DNA of 64,000 bases from Burkholderia sp. (GCA_031253835.1 JAIRVP010000011.1:62001-126000); one strand, 5' to 3'; numbered from the stretch's first letter, positions 46,219-54,929 are shown. Numbers and translations: made by a program. The notes: generated from the sequence alone by a model not told the origin.

Positions 46219-47031
46219 ATGTACGTAGATCCCCGCGTGGCGCACGGCCGCGCCCGGTTCGACCTGAGCGGCTCCCCGCGGCTCGTCGCCGACGAGCGCC
46301 GCTGGGAGATCAGCGATGTCGTCACGCGCGCCATCGACGATTTCACAGGCGTGCGCAACCGCCGCAACCTGCTGCGACTGCTCGAGCGCCAGATCGCGCC
46401 GAAGCTCGCGCGCCTCGGGCTCGAGCCGTACGTCGGCGCGCTCGGTCGCGTCGAAGGGCTGTTCGTCAATTTCTCGACGATGAGCGCCGAGCACGGCCTG
46501 CGCGAATTCCAGCTTCAGTTGACGGTGCCCGACCTCGTGCTGCGCAGCTTCGCGTCGAACGTGATCCGGCCGCACGCGGTCGCGCGCTGCATGCAGCGCA
46601 ACGGCGTGATGTCGCTGGGGGAAATCGAGCACGAGACGCGCATCGCGTTCGTCGCGGCGCGGGTGATGCGCTCGCTCGCGCTCGCGGAAGGCTGGCAGCA
46701 AATCGGCGTACCGACGCCGCACGGGCTGTTCGTCGGCACGCTGACCGACGGCGACGACGTCGCGATGAACACCTATTTCCGGCCCGGCGACAACGACCGC
46801 CCGTCGCGCTGGAGCGGTTTCGCCGCGCTCTTCTCGACGATGCCGGACGGGCGCCCGGAACAGGTCCGGCACGGCGGCGAACTGCTGCAATGGATGGTCA
46901 ACCATATCGTGGCCCTGCAAGAATCCGCACCGTTCGTCGAACGCTTTCCCTTTCTGCGCGAGCCGCTGCGCGACGCCGGCGATCCGCTCGACGCCGCGTG
47001 GAGCAGCGCACGCGCCGGCCACCGTGCGTGA
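46219..47031 (+). CDS. Protein of unknown function divergent from the transposase-antitoxin fusion
   Basis: A 270-residue soluble protein. The ATG at 46219 with GAGGCA upstream is preferred over earlier in-frame starts. Recognisable local features are a hydrophobic helix-rich middle (ISDVVTRAIDDFTGVRNRRNLLRLLERQIAPKL, PHAVARCMQRNGVMSLGEIEHETRIAFVAARVMRSLA) and a beta segment WQQIGVPTPHGLFVGTLTDGDDVAMNTYF. No known domain is identified. A weak hairpin (47040-47063) follows the stop. Its placement opposite an antitoxin-like gene makes a functional pair worth considering. Confidence 0.6.
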   Translation: MYVDPRVAHGRARFDLSGSPRLVADERRWEISDVVTRAIDDFTGVRNRRNLLRLLERQIAPKLARLGLEPYVGALGRVEGLFVNFSTMSAEHGLREFQLQLTVPDLVLRSFASNVIRPHAVARCMQRNGVMSLGEIEHETRIAFVAARVMRSLALAEGWQQIGVPTPHGLFVGTLTDGDDVAMNTYFRPGDNDRPSRWSGFAALFSTMPDGRPEQVRHGGELLQWMVNHIVALQESAPFVERFPFLREPLRDAGDPLDAAWSSARAGHRA

Positions 47032-47186
47032 ACGGTGATCCGGGAGCCCGTTCAGGCTCCCGGTCCCGGTCTCCGCCTCTCGGCCCCTCTGCACGGCCCC
47101 CTCGCTCTCTCGTATACAAGGTCGCAGCGGGCCCGCCTAACCCGCAGACTTTCTTGCGAGGCCCGTGCGCACGCGGCGCCGCCCCG

Positions 47187-47447
47187 TCAATGCGTGCGCG
47201 GCGACCCGCCCGGCTCGCCGGGCTCCTGGCGGCCGACCGTCTCCAGCACGGCCCACATCCAGATCAGCTCGCGGACCGTGCGTGCATGCTCGTCGCTCAG
47301 CGCGCGCCAGCGCCCGAAAGCGTCGAGTTCCCGTTCTGTCGTGTCGCCGGCGCGCAGCCACAGCAGCCAGCGCACCGCGCCCTCGCGGATCGCATCGGCG
47401 CGCGTGTTCGCGTCGCCGGAATCCGTGTCCCGTTGCGATTCGTTCAT
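47187..47447 (-). CDS. Truncated FecR-type (DUF4880) protein
   Basis: An 86-residue protein that corresponds only to the N-terminal cytosolic part of FecR-type anti-sigma factors: REGAVRWLLWLRAGDTTERELDAFGRWRALSDEHARTVRELIWMWAVLETV. It stops before any membrane helix. It is about 270 bases downstream of the full-length FecR gene and may be a duplicated remnant or a stand-alone sigma-binding domain. The chosen ATG is weakly supported; a GTG two codons upstream is possible. Confidence 0.65.
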   Translation of the reverse strand: MNESQRDTDSGDANTRADAIREGAVRWLLWLRAGDTTERELDAFGRWRALSDEHARTVRELIWMWAVLETVGRQEPGEPGGSPRTH

Positions 47448-47550
47448 GATCACGCCACCGCCCGAAGCTCATTCGACACACTTTCCCCGCACCGCGCATC
47501 GCTGCGCGGCCGGGGCGCTTGCCACCCACGCCTCGGATCCGACGACGCCC

Positions 47551-47580
47551 CGCCGGGCCGTCATCGAGGACGGCCCGGCG
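47551..47580. repeat. Perfect 12-bp inverted repeat (hairpin)
   Basis: A stem of 12 bp (47551-47562 with 47569-47580) around a 6-base loop. There is no T-run on either side, so an intrinsic terminator is not certain. It lies between two FecR-like genes. Confidence 0.5.
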
Positions 47581-47718
47581 TTTGCCGGCCCTCATGGATT
47601 AAGTCGTATCGAAGGGCCGTAACCCGCAGCGCGGGCAGCCCCGAAAGCAGGCGAACGCGCCGCCTGGCGGAGACAGGAAGGAAGAAAGGAACAGAAGCGG
47701 AAGACGCGGGAAGCCGCG

Positions 47719-48714
47719 TCAGCTCAGCAGCACGATGTTGCCGGGCAGGCGCGTGATGTGCGCACCGTACAGGCGGCCGACCATGTCGAGCACGTCGTCG
47801 AGCCGCGTGATCGGGAACTGCGCCTGCATCCGGTTCGCGCCGAGCGACGTGCTGCGCAGGATGACCTTGCCGCGCCGGTAGCGGTTGATCTCGTCGACGA
47901 CGTCCGACAGCGGCACGCCGTTGAACACCAGCATCCCGCGCCGCCACGCGCTGACGGCGCCCGGATCGATCCGCGACACGGGCTGCACGCCGCGATCGTC
48001 GTAGACGACCTGATCGTCGGCATTCAGCGTGCGCGCGCCGCGCGGATGCTCGAGCGCGACCGTGCCGGACAGGCAGGTCACGCAGACCTGCGTGCCCGTG
48101 CGCCGCACGTTGAAGCGCGCGACGGTCGCCTGCATGCGGCCGCCGCCCGCGACCACCGTGACGGGCTGGATCGGTGTTGCGCGGCCGGCCGGCGGGGCGA
48201 CCGCGTCGATCTCGGCCTCCCCCGCGACGACTTCGACGCCGTGCGCGGCATCGCTCGCGGGCAGCACGTCGAGGCGCGTCTGCGTATTCAGCTCGACCGT
48301 CACGCGCGACGACAGCGCGACGCTGCGCTGCTCGCCGGTGCCCGTGTGGTAATCGGCGGCGATGTCGCCGAGCGCCGGCCACAGCTGCATCGGCGGGCGC
48401 ACCGCGAGCCACGATGCACCGGCCGCGACCGCGAAGCCGATGAACGCGCGCCGCCCGGTGCGCAGCGTGCGCTCGCGCTTGGCAACGTTTGCCCAGGCAG
48501 CGGCCGTGCGCTCCTCGTGCGCGAGTTCGGTCGCCGCCGTGCGCAGCGAGCTCCAGGTGTCGCGCAGCAGGTCGGCGGCTTGCGGACGATCGGCGCACCA
48601 GCGCTCGAACGCATCGGCTTCGGCCTGGCTCGCGTCTCCCGAGCGCAGACGCAGCAGCCACGCACTCGCTTCGTCGAGTTCGTCGTGGGCAGGTTGGGCC
48701 TGGGCTTTCGTCAT
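47719..48714 (-). CDS. FecR-family anti-sigma factor (VreR-like)
   Basis: A 331-residue transmembrane sigma regulator. The cytosolic DUF4880 domain (residues 12-75, ASAWLLRLRSGDASQAEADAFERWC) is followed by one membrane helix (AFIGFAVAAGASWLAV, about 90-105), the periplasmic FecR domain (about 120-230), and a C-terminal STN-like region (FNGVPLSDVVDEINRY, about 265-330). It follows the ECF sigma gene by 11 bases. It should hold or activate the sigma factor depending on a periplasmic partner, probably the STN protein encoded two genes upstream. Confidence 0.92.
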   Translation of the reverse strand: MTKAQAQPAHDELDEASAWLLRLRSGDASQAEADAFERWCADRPQAADLLRDTWSSLRTAATELAHEERTAAAWANVAKRERTLRTGRRAFIGFAVAAGASWLAVRPPMQLWPALGDIAADYHTGTGEQRSVALSSRVTVELNTQTRLDVLPASDAAHGVEVVAGEAEIDAVAPPAGRATPIQPVTVVAGGGRMQATVARFNVRRTGTQVCVTCLSGTVALEHPRGARTLNADDQVVYDDRGVQPVSRIDPGAVSAWRRGMLVFNGVPLSDVVDEINRYRRGKVILRSTSLGANRMQAQFPITRLDDVLDMVGRLYGAHITRLPGNIVLLS

Positions 48715-48725
48715 CGTCCGGATGC

Positions 48726-49274
48726 TCAAAATTTGCGCGGGCCGCCTCGCGTGCCCGTGTACGGATCGCCGTCTTCCTGCATGCGCTGCAGGCAGTACTT
48801 CATCGCCGCGCTCAGCTCGCTTTCGACGAGCCGCAGCGAAATGCCGAAATGCTCGGCGATCTCGCGGTTCAGCAAGCCGTCCACGCGGGCGGCCAGCAGG
48901 ATCGCGCGGCGCCGCGGCGGCAGGCCGCGCAGCACGTCCTTCAGTGTCTCGACCTTGCGGCGCGCCGCGACGATGCGCTCGGGATCGGCCAGCTCGTCGG
49001 GCATCTCGAGCAGCGTCTCGACATCGTCGTCGTGCAGATGACGCCGTTCGCGGCGATGCTGGTCGATCGCGACATTGTTCGCCATCCCGAGTATATAGGC
49101 GTCCGCGTTCGTCACCTGCGTGGAGACGTTCGCGTTCTCGAGGCGCAGCCAGGTTTCGTGCAGCGCATCGGCGGCGCCGTCCTTCGACCCCGTCACGCGT
49201 TCGAGCCGCCTGACCAGGTACGCGTAGCGCGTCGCCAGCAGATTCCGGAGCCCGGAGCGGTTGCTGTCGGACAT
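48726..49274 (-). CDS. RNA polymerase ECF sigma factor (FecI/VreI-like)
   Basis: A 182-residue ECF sigma factor. Region 2 is in LATRYAYLVRRLERVTGSKDGAADALHETWLRLEN and NADAYILGMANNVAIDQHRRERR (residues about 12-80), and region 4 in ETLKDVLRGLPPRRRAILLAARVDGLLNREIAEHFGISLRLVESELSAAMKYC (about 110-165). The FecI-group arrangement with a following FecR gene is clear. It probably directs the surface-secretion genes in this window; the exact promoter motif cannot be proved here. Confidence 0.95.
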   Translation of the reverse strand: MSDSNRSGLRNLLATRYAYLVRRLERVTGSKDGAADALHETWLRLENANVSTQVTNADAYILGMANNVAIDQHRRERRHLHDDDVETLLEMPDELADPERIVAARRKVETLKDVLRGLPPRRRAILLAARVDGLLNREIAEHFGISLRLVESELSAAMKYCLQRMQEDGDPYTGTRGGPRKF

Positions 49275-49280
49275 GGCGGC

Positions 49281-50027
49281 CTAGCCCCGAGCGGCCGGCT
49301 GTGGCGCCGGGCAACGGACATGCACGCCGTTGCCGGCCGGCCGCAACAGGATCGTGACCGGCTGCGGCAGGTCCGCCGGCGGCCCATCGTCCAGCTTCAG
49401 CGCGCGCAGCGCGCGCATCACCGCCGCGTCGCGGGCGGCCGAACCGCTCGATGCCACCATGTTGACCGCCACCACCGCCCCCCTGTTGTCGATGCGCACC
49501 TGCGCGACGAGTCGATAGCTGCCCGGCACGGCCGCCGGCTGCGCGCAGAGCGCATCGATCAGATGCGCCTGCAGCAGGCCCGCGAACGCGCGCCGATCGC
49601 CTGAATCGCCGATCCCGTCGATCGGCAACGCCGCATCCGCCGGCGTGTCGGCCGTCGCGGGCGGCGTCTCGACGGCCGGCTGCGCGACGATGATCGCTTC
49701 GTCCGGACGCGAGAATTCCGCACGCAACCCCGTTCCGGCCAGCATCCGCTCGAGCGCGTCGCGCGGCGCAAAGTCGCCCTGCACCGGCGCACTCGTGCGC
49801 CCGTCGAGCAACGGCGCCGGCGCCAGCACGATCAGCTCGGTGAGCCGCGCGAAGTCCTGCAAGGTCTTCGCGAGCGGCTGCGCGGGCAGATCGAAATGCA
49901 CCGCGCTGCCCGCCTGGCGGCCGATGGAACCGGTCTCCTGCGCGTGCACGCCGCGCATGCACAGCACGACGAACGCGAGCCACGCGACGAGCGCCAGGAC
50001 ACCGGTCGGCGCCCGTGAACGAGTCAT
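49281..50027 (-). CDS. Short STN plus TonB-C-domain periplasmic protein (VreA-like)
   Basis: A 248-residue exported protein (signal peptide ending CMRGVHAQ). Residues about 40-115 form an STN signalling domain (FDLPAQPLAKTLQDFARLTELIVLAPAPLLDGRTSAPVQGDF) like the N-terminus of TonB-dependent transducers. Residues about 155-245 resemble a TonB C-terminal domain (LVAQVRIDNRGAVVAVNMVASSGSAARDAAVMRALRALKL). There is no barrel. It lies 6 bases upstream of the sigma gene. This is how the P. aeruginosa VreA cell-surface signalling component is described: a receptor-like protein without a barrel. Confidence 0.85.
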   Translation of the reverse strand: MTRSRAPTGVLALVAWLAFVVLCMRGVHAQETGSIGRQAGSAVHFDLPAQPLAKTLQDFARLTELIVLAPAPLLDGRTSAPVQGDFAPRDALERMLAGTGLRAEFSRPDEAIIVAQPAVETPPATADTPADAALPIDGIGDSGDRRAFAGLLQAHLIDALCAQPAAVPGSYRLVAQVRIDNRGAVVAVNMVASSGSAARDAAVMRALRALKLDDGPPADLPQPVTILLRPAGNGVHVRCPAPQPAARG

Positions 50028-50210
50028 GAATCCCTGGACGGAAGTGGAGTTGCACGCTGCGTGCCGGAGCGCGCCCCCCCGAGAGCGGCTCCGTCGCAAG
50101 CGAACGACAGATTGTGAGCGGGCACTGTGACAGTCAGGTGAAGCGTGCCGCGGCACGATTCAATCGCGACGCGTTCGCACATCGTGTTCACGCCCGGTGC
50201 CACGCGTCGC

Positions 50211-50717
50211 TCACGGCCGGCGCACGACGAAGTTGCCGATGCCCGTGCCGACGACGGCCATCCGCTCGTCGCCTGACCACAGCGTGATCGTCACGGGCAC
50301 GTCGATGCTTTCGCTGCCGAGCACCACGCGCGACGGCACTTCGCCGCCGCCGGTGTAGCGCACCGACACGCCCGTCACCGCGGTGCCCCAGCGGCGTGCG
50401 CGATAGAGGTCGTCGGTCATCGGCGCCCAGCCGCCGCTTTCGGTGCGCTGCACAAAGCGATAGCCGCCGCCGACCGGCTGCCACGCGATCGGCATCGACC
50501 GCACCTGCGCTTCGTCGCCGGCCGATTCGAGCAGGTTCGCCAGGCGCTGCGCCTCTTCCGCCAGATCGGTGCGGCGATTGCGCGACGGCGCGAGCGTCAC
50601 GACCGCGACCAGCAGCCCGACGATCACGAGCACGACGAGCATCTCCAGCAGCGTGAAGCCCGCCGCCGCGCGACGCGCGGTGCGCGCGTGGCGTCCGGGC
50701 CGGTTCACGACGCGCAT
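50211..50717 (-). CDS. gspH: Type II secretion minor pseudopilin GspH
   Basis: A 168-residue minor pseudopilin. The prepilin site precedes FTLLEMLVVLVIVGLLVAVVTLAP (Glu at +5 of the mature protein), and the GspH-type globular part contains RLANLLESAGDEAQVRSMPIAWQPVGGGYRFVQR. The ATG at 50717 follows the gspG stop by 4 bases; two upstream in-frame ATGs within gspG are less likely. Confidence 0.88.
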   Translation of the reverse strand: MRVVNRPGRHARTARRAAAGFTLLEMLVVLVIVGLLVAVVTLAPSRNRRTDLAEEAQRLANLLESAGDEAQVRSMPIAWQPVGGGYRFVQRTESGGWAPMTDDLYRARRWGTAVTGVSVRYTGGGEVPSRVVLGSESIDVPVTITLWSGDERMAVVGTGIGNFVVRRP

Positions 50718-50721
50718 GCCG

Positions 50722-51204
50722 TCACTGCCACGAGCCGATGTCCGCATCGTTCCCCTCGCCGCCCGGCTTGCCGTCTGCACCGTAGCTGAACACGTCGATC
50801 GCGCCGTGCGCGCCCGGGTTCAGGTACTGATACGCATTGCCCCACGGATCCTTCGGCAACCGTTCCAGATAGCCGCCGTCCTTCCAGTTGTTCGGCACCG
50901 GATCGGTGGCCGGCTTCTGGACCAGCGCGGTCAGCCCCTGCTCCTGCGACGGATAGCGGCCGTTGTCGAGGCGATACAGGTTCAGCGACTGCATCATCGT
51001 GCCGATGTCCTGCTTGGCCGCGATGCGGCGCGCCTCGTCCGGGCGGCTCATGATCTTCGGCACGATCAGCGCCGCGAGAATCCCGAGGATCGCGACCACC
51101 ACCATGATCTCGATCAGCGTGAAGCCGCGTTGCGTGCGGCGACGCGTACGTTCACGCATGCGGCCAGCGTACGACGTCCGGGTTTCGTTGAGGCCCGTCA
51201 TCAT
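50722..51204 (-). CDS. gspG: Type II secretion major pseudopilin GspG
   Basis: A 160-residue major pseudopilin. The leader ends RTQRG, then mature FTLIEIMVVVAILGILAALIVPKIM with Glu at +5. The GspG C-terminus has calcium-loop residues and the motif PKDPWGNAYQYLNPGAHGAIDVFSYGADGKPGG, ending DIGSW, all diagnostic. GAGGGTGAATGC precedes the ATG. It is probably the first gene of the gspG-gspH pair, transcribed divergently from gspC. Confidence 0.95.
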   Translation of the reverse strand: MMTGLNETRTSYAGRMRERTRRRTQRGFTLIEIMVVVAILGILAALIVPKIMSRPDEARRIAAKQDIGTMMQSLNLYRLDNGRYPSQEQGLTALVQKPATDPVPNNWKDGGYLERLPKDPWGNAYQYLNPGAHGAIDVFSYGADGKPGGEGNDADIGSWQ

Positions 51205-51265
51205 GCATTCACCCTCGCAGCAAAGAATGGAAAATGTCTTCTGTCCATCGCACCGACCTGTCGCC

Positions 51266-51712
51266 ATGAAATCGTTCGACCTGCTTCGCATCGCACCGTC
51301 CCGCGCCGATCTCGCCCCGCTCGCGGCAACGCTCGCCGCCGCGGCAGCACTCGTTGCCGTGTCGCTGTGGGCCGTGCGCGTATTGAGCCCAGCCGATACA
51401 CCGGTCGCGGCGCTCGCACCGCCGCCCGCGCCGATCGACGTTGCGGCCGGCGCGCGGCTGTTCGGCGCGAAACCCGACGACGGCCGCGACGCCATCCAGT
51501 TGCTCGGCGTGCTCGCCTTCGACGCGCGCCGCGCGGCCGCGATCGTCAGCGTCGGCGGCGAGGCCTCGCGCGTCGTGTCGCTCGGCGCGGCGATCGGTGA
51601 AGCCGCGAAACTTGTCGACGTCCGCGCGCGCTCGATCGTCGTCGACCGCAACGGCCTGCATCGCGAGATCGCACTGCCCGCCGCGGAGAAGGCCAACGCG
51701 TTCGTGCGCTGA
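51266..51712 (+). CDS. gspC: Type II secretion component GspC-like (homology region protein)
   Basis: A 148-residue inner-membrane protein, shorter than standard GspC. One membrane helix (LAATLAAAAALVAVSLWAV, residues 19-38) is followed by a periplasmic HR domain (IQLLGVLAFDARRAAAIVSVGGEASRVVSLGAAI, then VDRNGLHREIALP). The PDZ or coiled-coil tail usual in GspC is missing. It is on the plus strand, between the minus-strand gspF and gspG-gspH. Confidence 0.82.
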   Translation: MKSFDLLRIAPSRADLAPLAATLAAAAALVAVSLWAVRVLSPADTPVAALAPPPAPIDVAAGARLFGAKPDDGRDAIQLLGVLAFDARRAAAIVSVGGEASRVVSLGAAIGEAAKLVDVRARSIVVDRNGLHREIALPAAEKANAFVR

Positions 51713-51720
51713 CCTGCGCA

Positions 51721-52938
51721 TCACTGCACCATGTTGTTCAGCTCGATGATCGGCATCATCACCGCCAGCACGATCACGAGCACCACGCCGCCCATCGCGA
51801 GAATCAGCAGCGGTTCGAGCAGGCTCGTCAGGAACATCGTGCGGCGCTCCAGCTCGCGCGATTCGCCTTCGGATGCACGATCGAGCATCGTCGTCACGTC
51901 GCCCGTCGCCTCGCCCGAGCGGATCAGGTGCACGAGTACCGGCGGGAACGTCTTCGTATGGGCCAGCGCGCGCGACAGCGCCGAGCCTTCGCGCACGCGC
52001 ACGATCGCGTCGTCGACGTTCGCGCGCATCGCGCGGTTCGACAACGTCTCGCCGGCCGCCTGCAGCGCGCGCAGGATCGGCACGCCGGCCGCCGTGAGAA
52101 TGCCGAGCGTGCTCGCAAAGCGCACCGTGTTGTAGCCGCGCACGAGCTTGCCTGCCAGCGGCGCGCTCAGCAGCCACGTGTCGAACCTGAGCCGCGGTGC
52201 CTCGCGCGACAGCACCTTTCGGATCGCATAGACGATCGCGACCGTCGCCGCGAGCGACGCCCACCACCAGTGCCGCACGAAATCCGACAGCGCGAGCATC
52301 ACGACTGTCAGCGTCGGCAGCTGCTGCTTGGTGCTGGTGAACACGTTTGCCACTTGCGGCACCACGTAGCTCAACAGGAACGTGACGATGCCGAACGCGA
52401 TCAGCGTGACGATGCCCGGATACGTGAACGCGAGCAGGATCTTCTGTTTCAGCGCGTTGCTTTGTTCGATGTAGTCGGCCAGGCGCGACAGCACGATGCC
52501 GAGCTTGCCGGTGTGCTCGCCGGCCGCGACCAGCGCGCGGTAGATTTCCGGGAAATCGCGCGGATGCTGGGTCAGCGCATTCGCGAACGAATGGCCGCCG
52601 ACGACTTCCGCGCGGATCGACGCCATCAGCTCGCGCACGTAGTCGCGCTCGGCCTGCTCGCTCAGCACCGACAGCGATTCGTCGAGCGGCAAACCGGCGA
52701 CCAGCAGGCTCGCGAGCTGGCGCGTGATGATCGCCTGCTCGCGCTGCGACAGCTTGCGGCCGAGCGACAGGCGCTGGTGGCGCTCGCCGTGCAGGCGTTG
52801 CGCGGCCAGTTCGACGACGAGCGGCGTGAGACCTTGCGTGCGCAGATGACTGCGGCCTGCGCGCGCGCTGTCGGCTTCGAGCACGCCTTTCAGCGTGCGG
52901 CCGGTGGGATCGATCGCTTCGTAGCGGAATGCCGACAT
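51721..52938 (-). CDS. gspF: Type II secretion inner-membrane platform protein GspF
   Basis: A 405-residue T2SS platform protein. The cytosolic N-terminal domain (MSAFRYEAIDPTGRTLKGVLEADS) precedes two duplicated T2SSF modules with ITRQLASLLVAGLPLDESL and TVRFASTLGILTAAGVPILRALQAAGE. Membrane helices are at about residues 165-195, 215-235 and 372-395. The C-terminus is MMPIIELNNMVQ, as in GspF. Its stop faces the gspC stop, 8 bases apart. Confidence 0.95.
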   Translation of the reverse strand: MSAFRYEAIDPTGRTLKGVLEADSARAGRSHLRTQGLTPLVVELAAQRLHGERHQRLSLGRKLSQREQAIITRQLASLLVAGLPLDESLSVLSEQAERDYVRELMASIRAEVVGGHSFANALTQHPRDFPEIYRALVAAGEHTGKLGIVLSRLADYIEQSNALKQKILLAFTYPGIVTLIAFGIVTFLLSYVVPQVANVFTSTKQQLPTLTVVMLALSDFVRHWWWASLAATVAIVYAIRKVLSREAPRLRFDTWLLSAPLAGKLVRGYNTVRFASTLGILTAAGVPILRALQAAGETLSNRAMRANVDDAIVRVREGSALSRALAHTKTFPPVLVHLIRSGEATGDVTTMLDRASEGESRELERRTMFLTSLLEPLLILAMGGVVLVIVLAVMMPIIELNNMVQ

Positions 52939-53591
52939 GCCGATGCTCTCCTGTCACGTGCGCGACTGCTTTCGATGACGTCGCGCAGCATGCCGGACGG
53001 AGTCGCCGGAGAAGACTACGGAGTGAACCGGCGCAAATTTGTGACGAATGTTGGGCTACCTTTTTCGGCGGGCTTTATTACCTGACCTCATTATTCTTAT
53101 AACGCAAAAACGATTTCATTTTTATCCCGCCAATTAGTCGATCACACATTAAATACACACGACCTTCCATTTACAGATTCGCATAACCACCGGAATAAAT
53201 ACATCAAAGGTGAAGATATTCGTCGGCGCGCGGAATGTTCCGTAACATCCGCCACGAAACCGTCTTGAAATTGGGATAGCACTGCGCGGGGATCGCGTGC
53301 GGCATCGAAGGCTTTCGCCATGCGTGATGCGGGCTCCCGCGCGAGATCCACCGAACACACCCGGCTGACTCCCAATATCTGGACGCTCCGACGCGTGCCG
53401 AATAACGCCCCAATCCCCGCTTTATCAACCCGAATAACGCAATGGCTTATTCGAAAAAATGTTACGTACCATTCGTTATGAAAAATTCACACGTGTCATT
53501 CGTATTTCCCCCTACATTTACCCGGCGGTCCATAAGCATTCCAACCGCAGTAGCAGGGGTTCCCGTTTATCTTCGTCCAAGGAAATTTCTC
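52939..53591. other. AT-rich regulatory gap before the PstS-like genes
   Basis: A 653-base gap, clearly richer in A and T than its surroundings. It contains a 10-bp direct repeat CGAATAACGC at 53399-53408 and 53431-53440, 32 bases apart, and an inverted repeat CGAATAA-9-TTATTCG (53431-53453). These are plausible operators for the PstS-like gene. A strong sigma-70 or a two-copy Pho box was not found. Confidence 0.5.
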
Positions 53592-54929
53592 ATGAAATCC
53601 AGCAAGCGCAAGATCTGTCAAGTCCTCGCTCTCGTTGTTTCCGGTCTGGGCGCCACGGCCGCGATGGCCGCGGACATCCACGGCGGCGGTTCGTCGCTCG
53701 TCGCCCCGACCATCGGCGCGATCGGCAACACCGCGACCGAAATCGGCCTGTTCGGCACGGCCGAAGGCTCGTTCACGTACTACTCGGTTGGCTCGGGTGC
53801 CGGCCAGAACGCATTCCTGAACAACCAGCCGACGTACTTCGGCGCAGGCGTCACGGGCACGGTCCACTTCGCGAACAGCGATGCGGCGCTGTCGAGCGCC
53901 CAGCTCACGTCGTACAAGACGAGCCCCGGCCTCGGCGTGACCAACGGTCCGCTGATCCAGATCCCGTACATCGTCACGCCGATCACGGTTCCTGTCGTCA
54001 ACGGCCCGGCCGTCACGAGCACGACGACCCCGCAAACGACGCCGGGTCAAGCGCACAGCATCGCGCTGAACGACGACGATCTGTGCGGGATCTTCTCGGG
54101 CCGTATCACCGATTGGGCCGGCACCGTCGTCAACGGCGTCCGGACCAACGCGCTGATCAATCCGGAAACCGGCTCGCCGTACACGACGACCAGCACGCCG
54201 ATCAAGGTGGTTTATCGCGCGGACGGCAGCGGCACGACCGAACTGCTGACGCGCCATCTGGCCGCCGTGTGTACGACGACCAACACGGCCACGGGCGTCA
54301 CGTTCGCCGATTCGCTGACGTTCACGGCATCGTTCCCTGGCGGCACGGTGCCGGCGAACTTCGTCGCGGCATCGGGCAGCAGTGGCGTGCGTAACGCCGT
54401 GGCGAGCTTCTCGTCGGCTGGTACGGCAGCCATCGCCTACCTGAGCCCCGATTACACGAACACGTTCCTCGCCCCGTCGAGCACGGTCGTGACGCCGGCC
54501 GGCGCGCTGCAACTGCCGGTGGCCAGCCTCGTGAACAAGGCAAATGGCGCCTACTACGCGCCGACGTATGCGAATGCGACGACCGCGCTCGGTACCGTGA
54601 CGCCCCCGGGCAAGCTCACGGCCGGCAACCCGGCAGCCTGGGTACCTGCTGCCGGCAACCCGGCTGCGGGCTATCCGGTTTCGGGTACGAGCCAGATCAT
54701 CCTGAGCCAGTGCTACAAGGATGCGACCGTCAAGACGGCTGTTCATGATTTCCTGAACAGCCACTACACGAACGCCAGCTTCGCGTCGATCGTTCATGGC
54801 AACGGCTTCGACACCGTTCCGTCGAACTTCCAGACGGCGATTTCGGCTGACTTCCTGAGCAACACGAGCGGCTTCAACCTCGACATCGGCAACGCGAGCG
54901 TCTGCACGGGTACGGTGGTCGGTCGTTAA
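53592..54929 (+). CDS. PstS-like periplasmic/secreted substrate-binding protein (first copy)
   Basis: A 445-residue exported protein. Signal peptide MKSSKRKICQVLALVVSGLGATAAMAA. The mature protein has PstS-like blocks: GGGSSLVAPTIG, SVGSGAGQNAFLN, HFANSDAALSSAQL, ALNDDDLCGIFSGRITDWAG and RADGSGTTELLTRHL, the latter two resembling the phosphate-binding loops. It is longer than typical PstS (about 330), with extra loops. AAGGAAATTTC lies before the ATG at 53592. The family occurs next to T2SS genes and can be secreted. A terminator follows. Confidence 0.88.
   Translation: MKSSKRKICQVLALVVSGLGATAAMAADIHGGGSSLVAPTIGAIGNTATEIGLFGTAEGSFTYYSVGSGAGQNAFLNNQPTYFGAGVTGTVHFANSDAALSSAQLTSYKTSPGLGVTNGPLIQIPYIVTPITVPVVNGPAVTSTTTPQTTPGQAHSIALNDDDLCGIFSGRITDWAGTVVNGVRTNALINPETGSPYTTTSTPIKVVYRADGSGTTELLTRHLAAVCTTTNTATGVTFADSLTFTASFPGGTVPANFVAASGSSGVRNAVASFSSAGTAAIAYLSPDYTNTFLAPSSTVVTPAGALQLPVASLVNKANGAYYAPTYANATTALGTVTPPGKLTAGNPAAWVPAAGNPAAGYPVSGTSQIILSQCYKDATVKTAVHDFLNSHYTNASFASIVHGNGFDTVPSNFQTAISADFLSNTSGFNLDIGNASVCTGTVVGR

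Noticed and set aside
47551-47580. Intrinsic terminator after the FecR gene
   Set aside because: The stem is perfect but neither strand has a T-run after it and it is about 140 bases from the stop; kept only as an inverted repeat.
50100-50160. Pho box between gspH and the STN protein gene
   Set aside because: Only one CTGTCAC-like half site is convincing; the second half at the proper 4-base spacing does not match.
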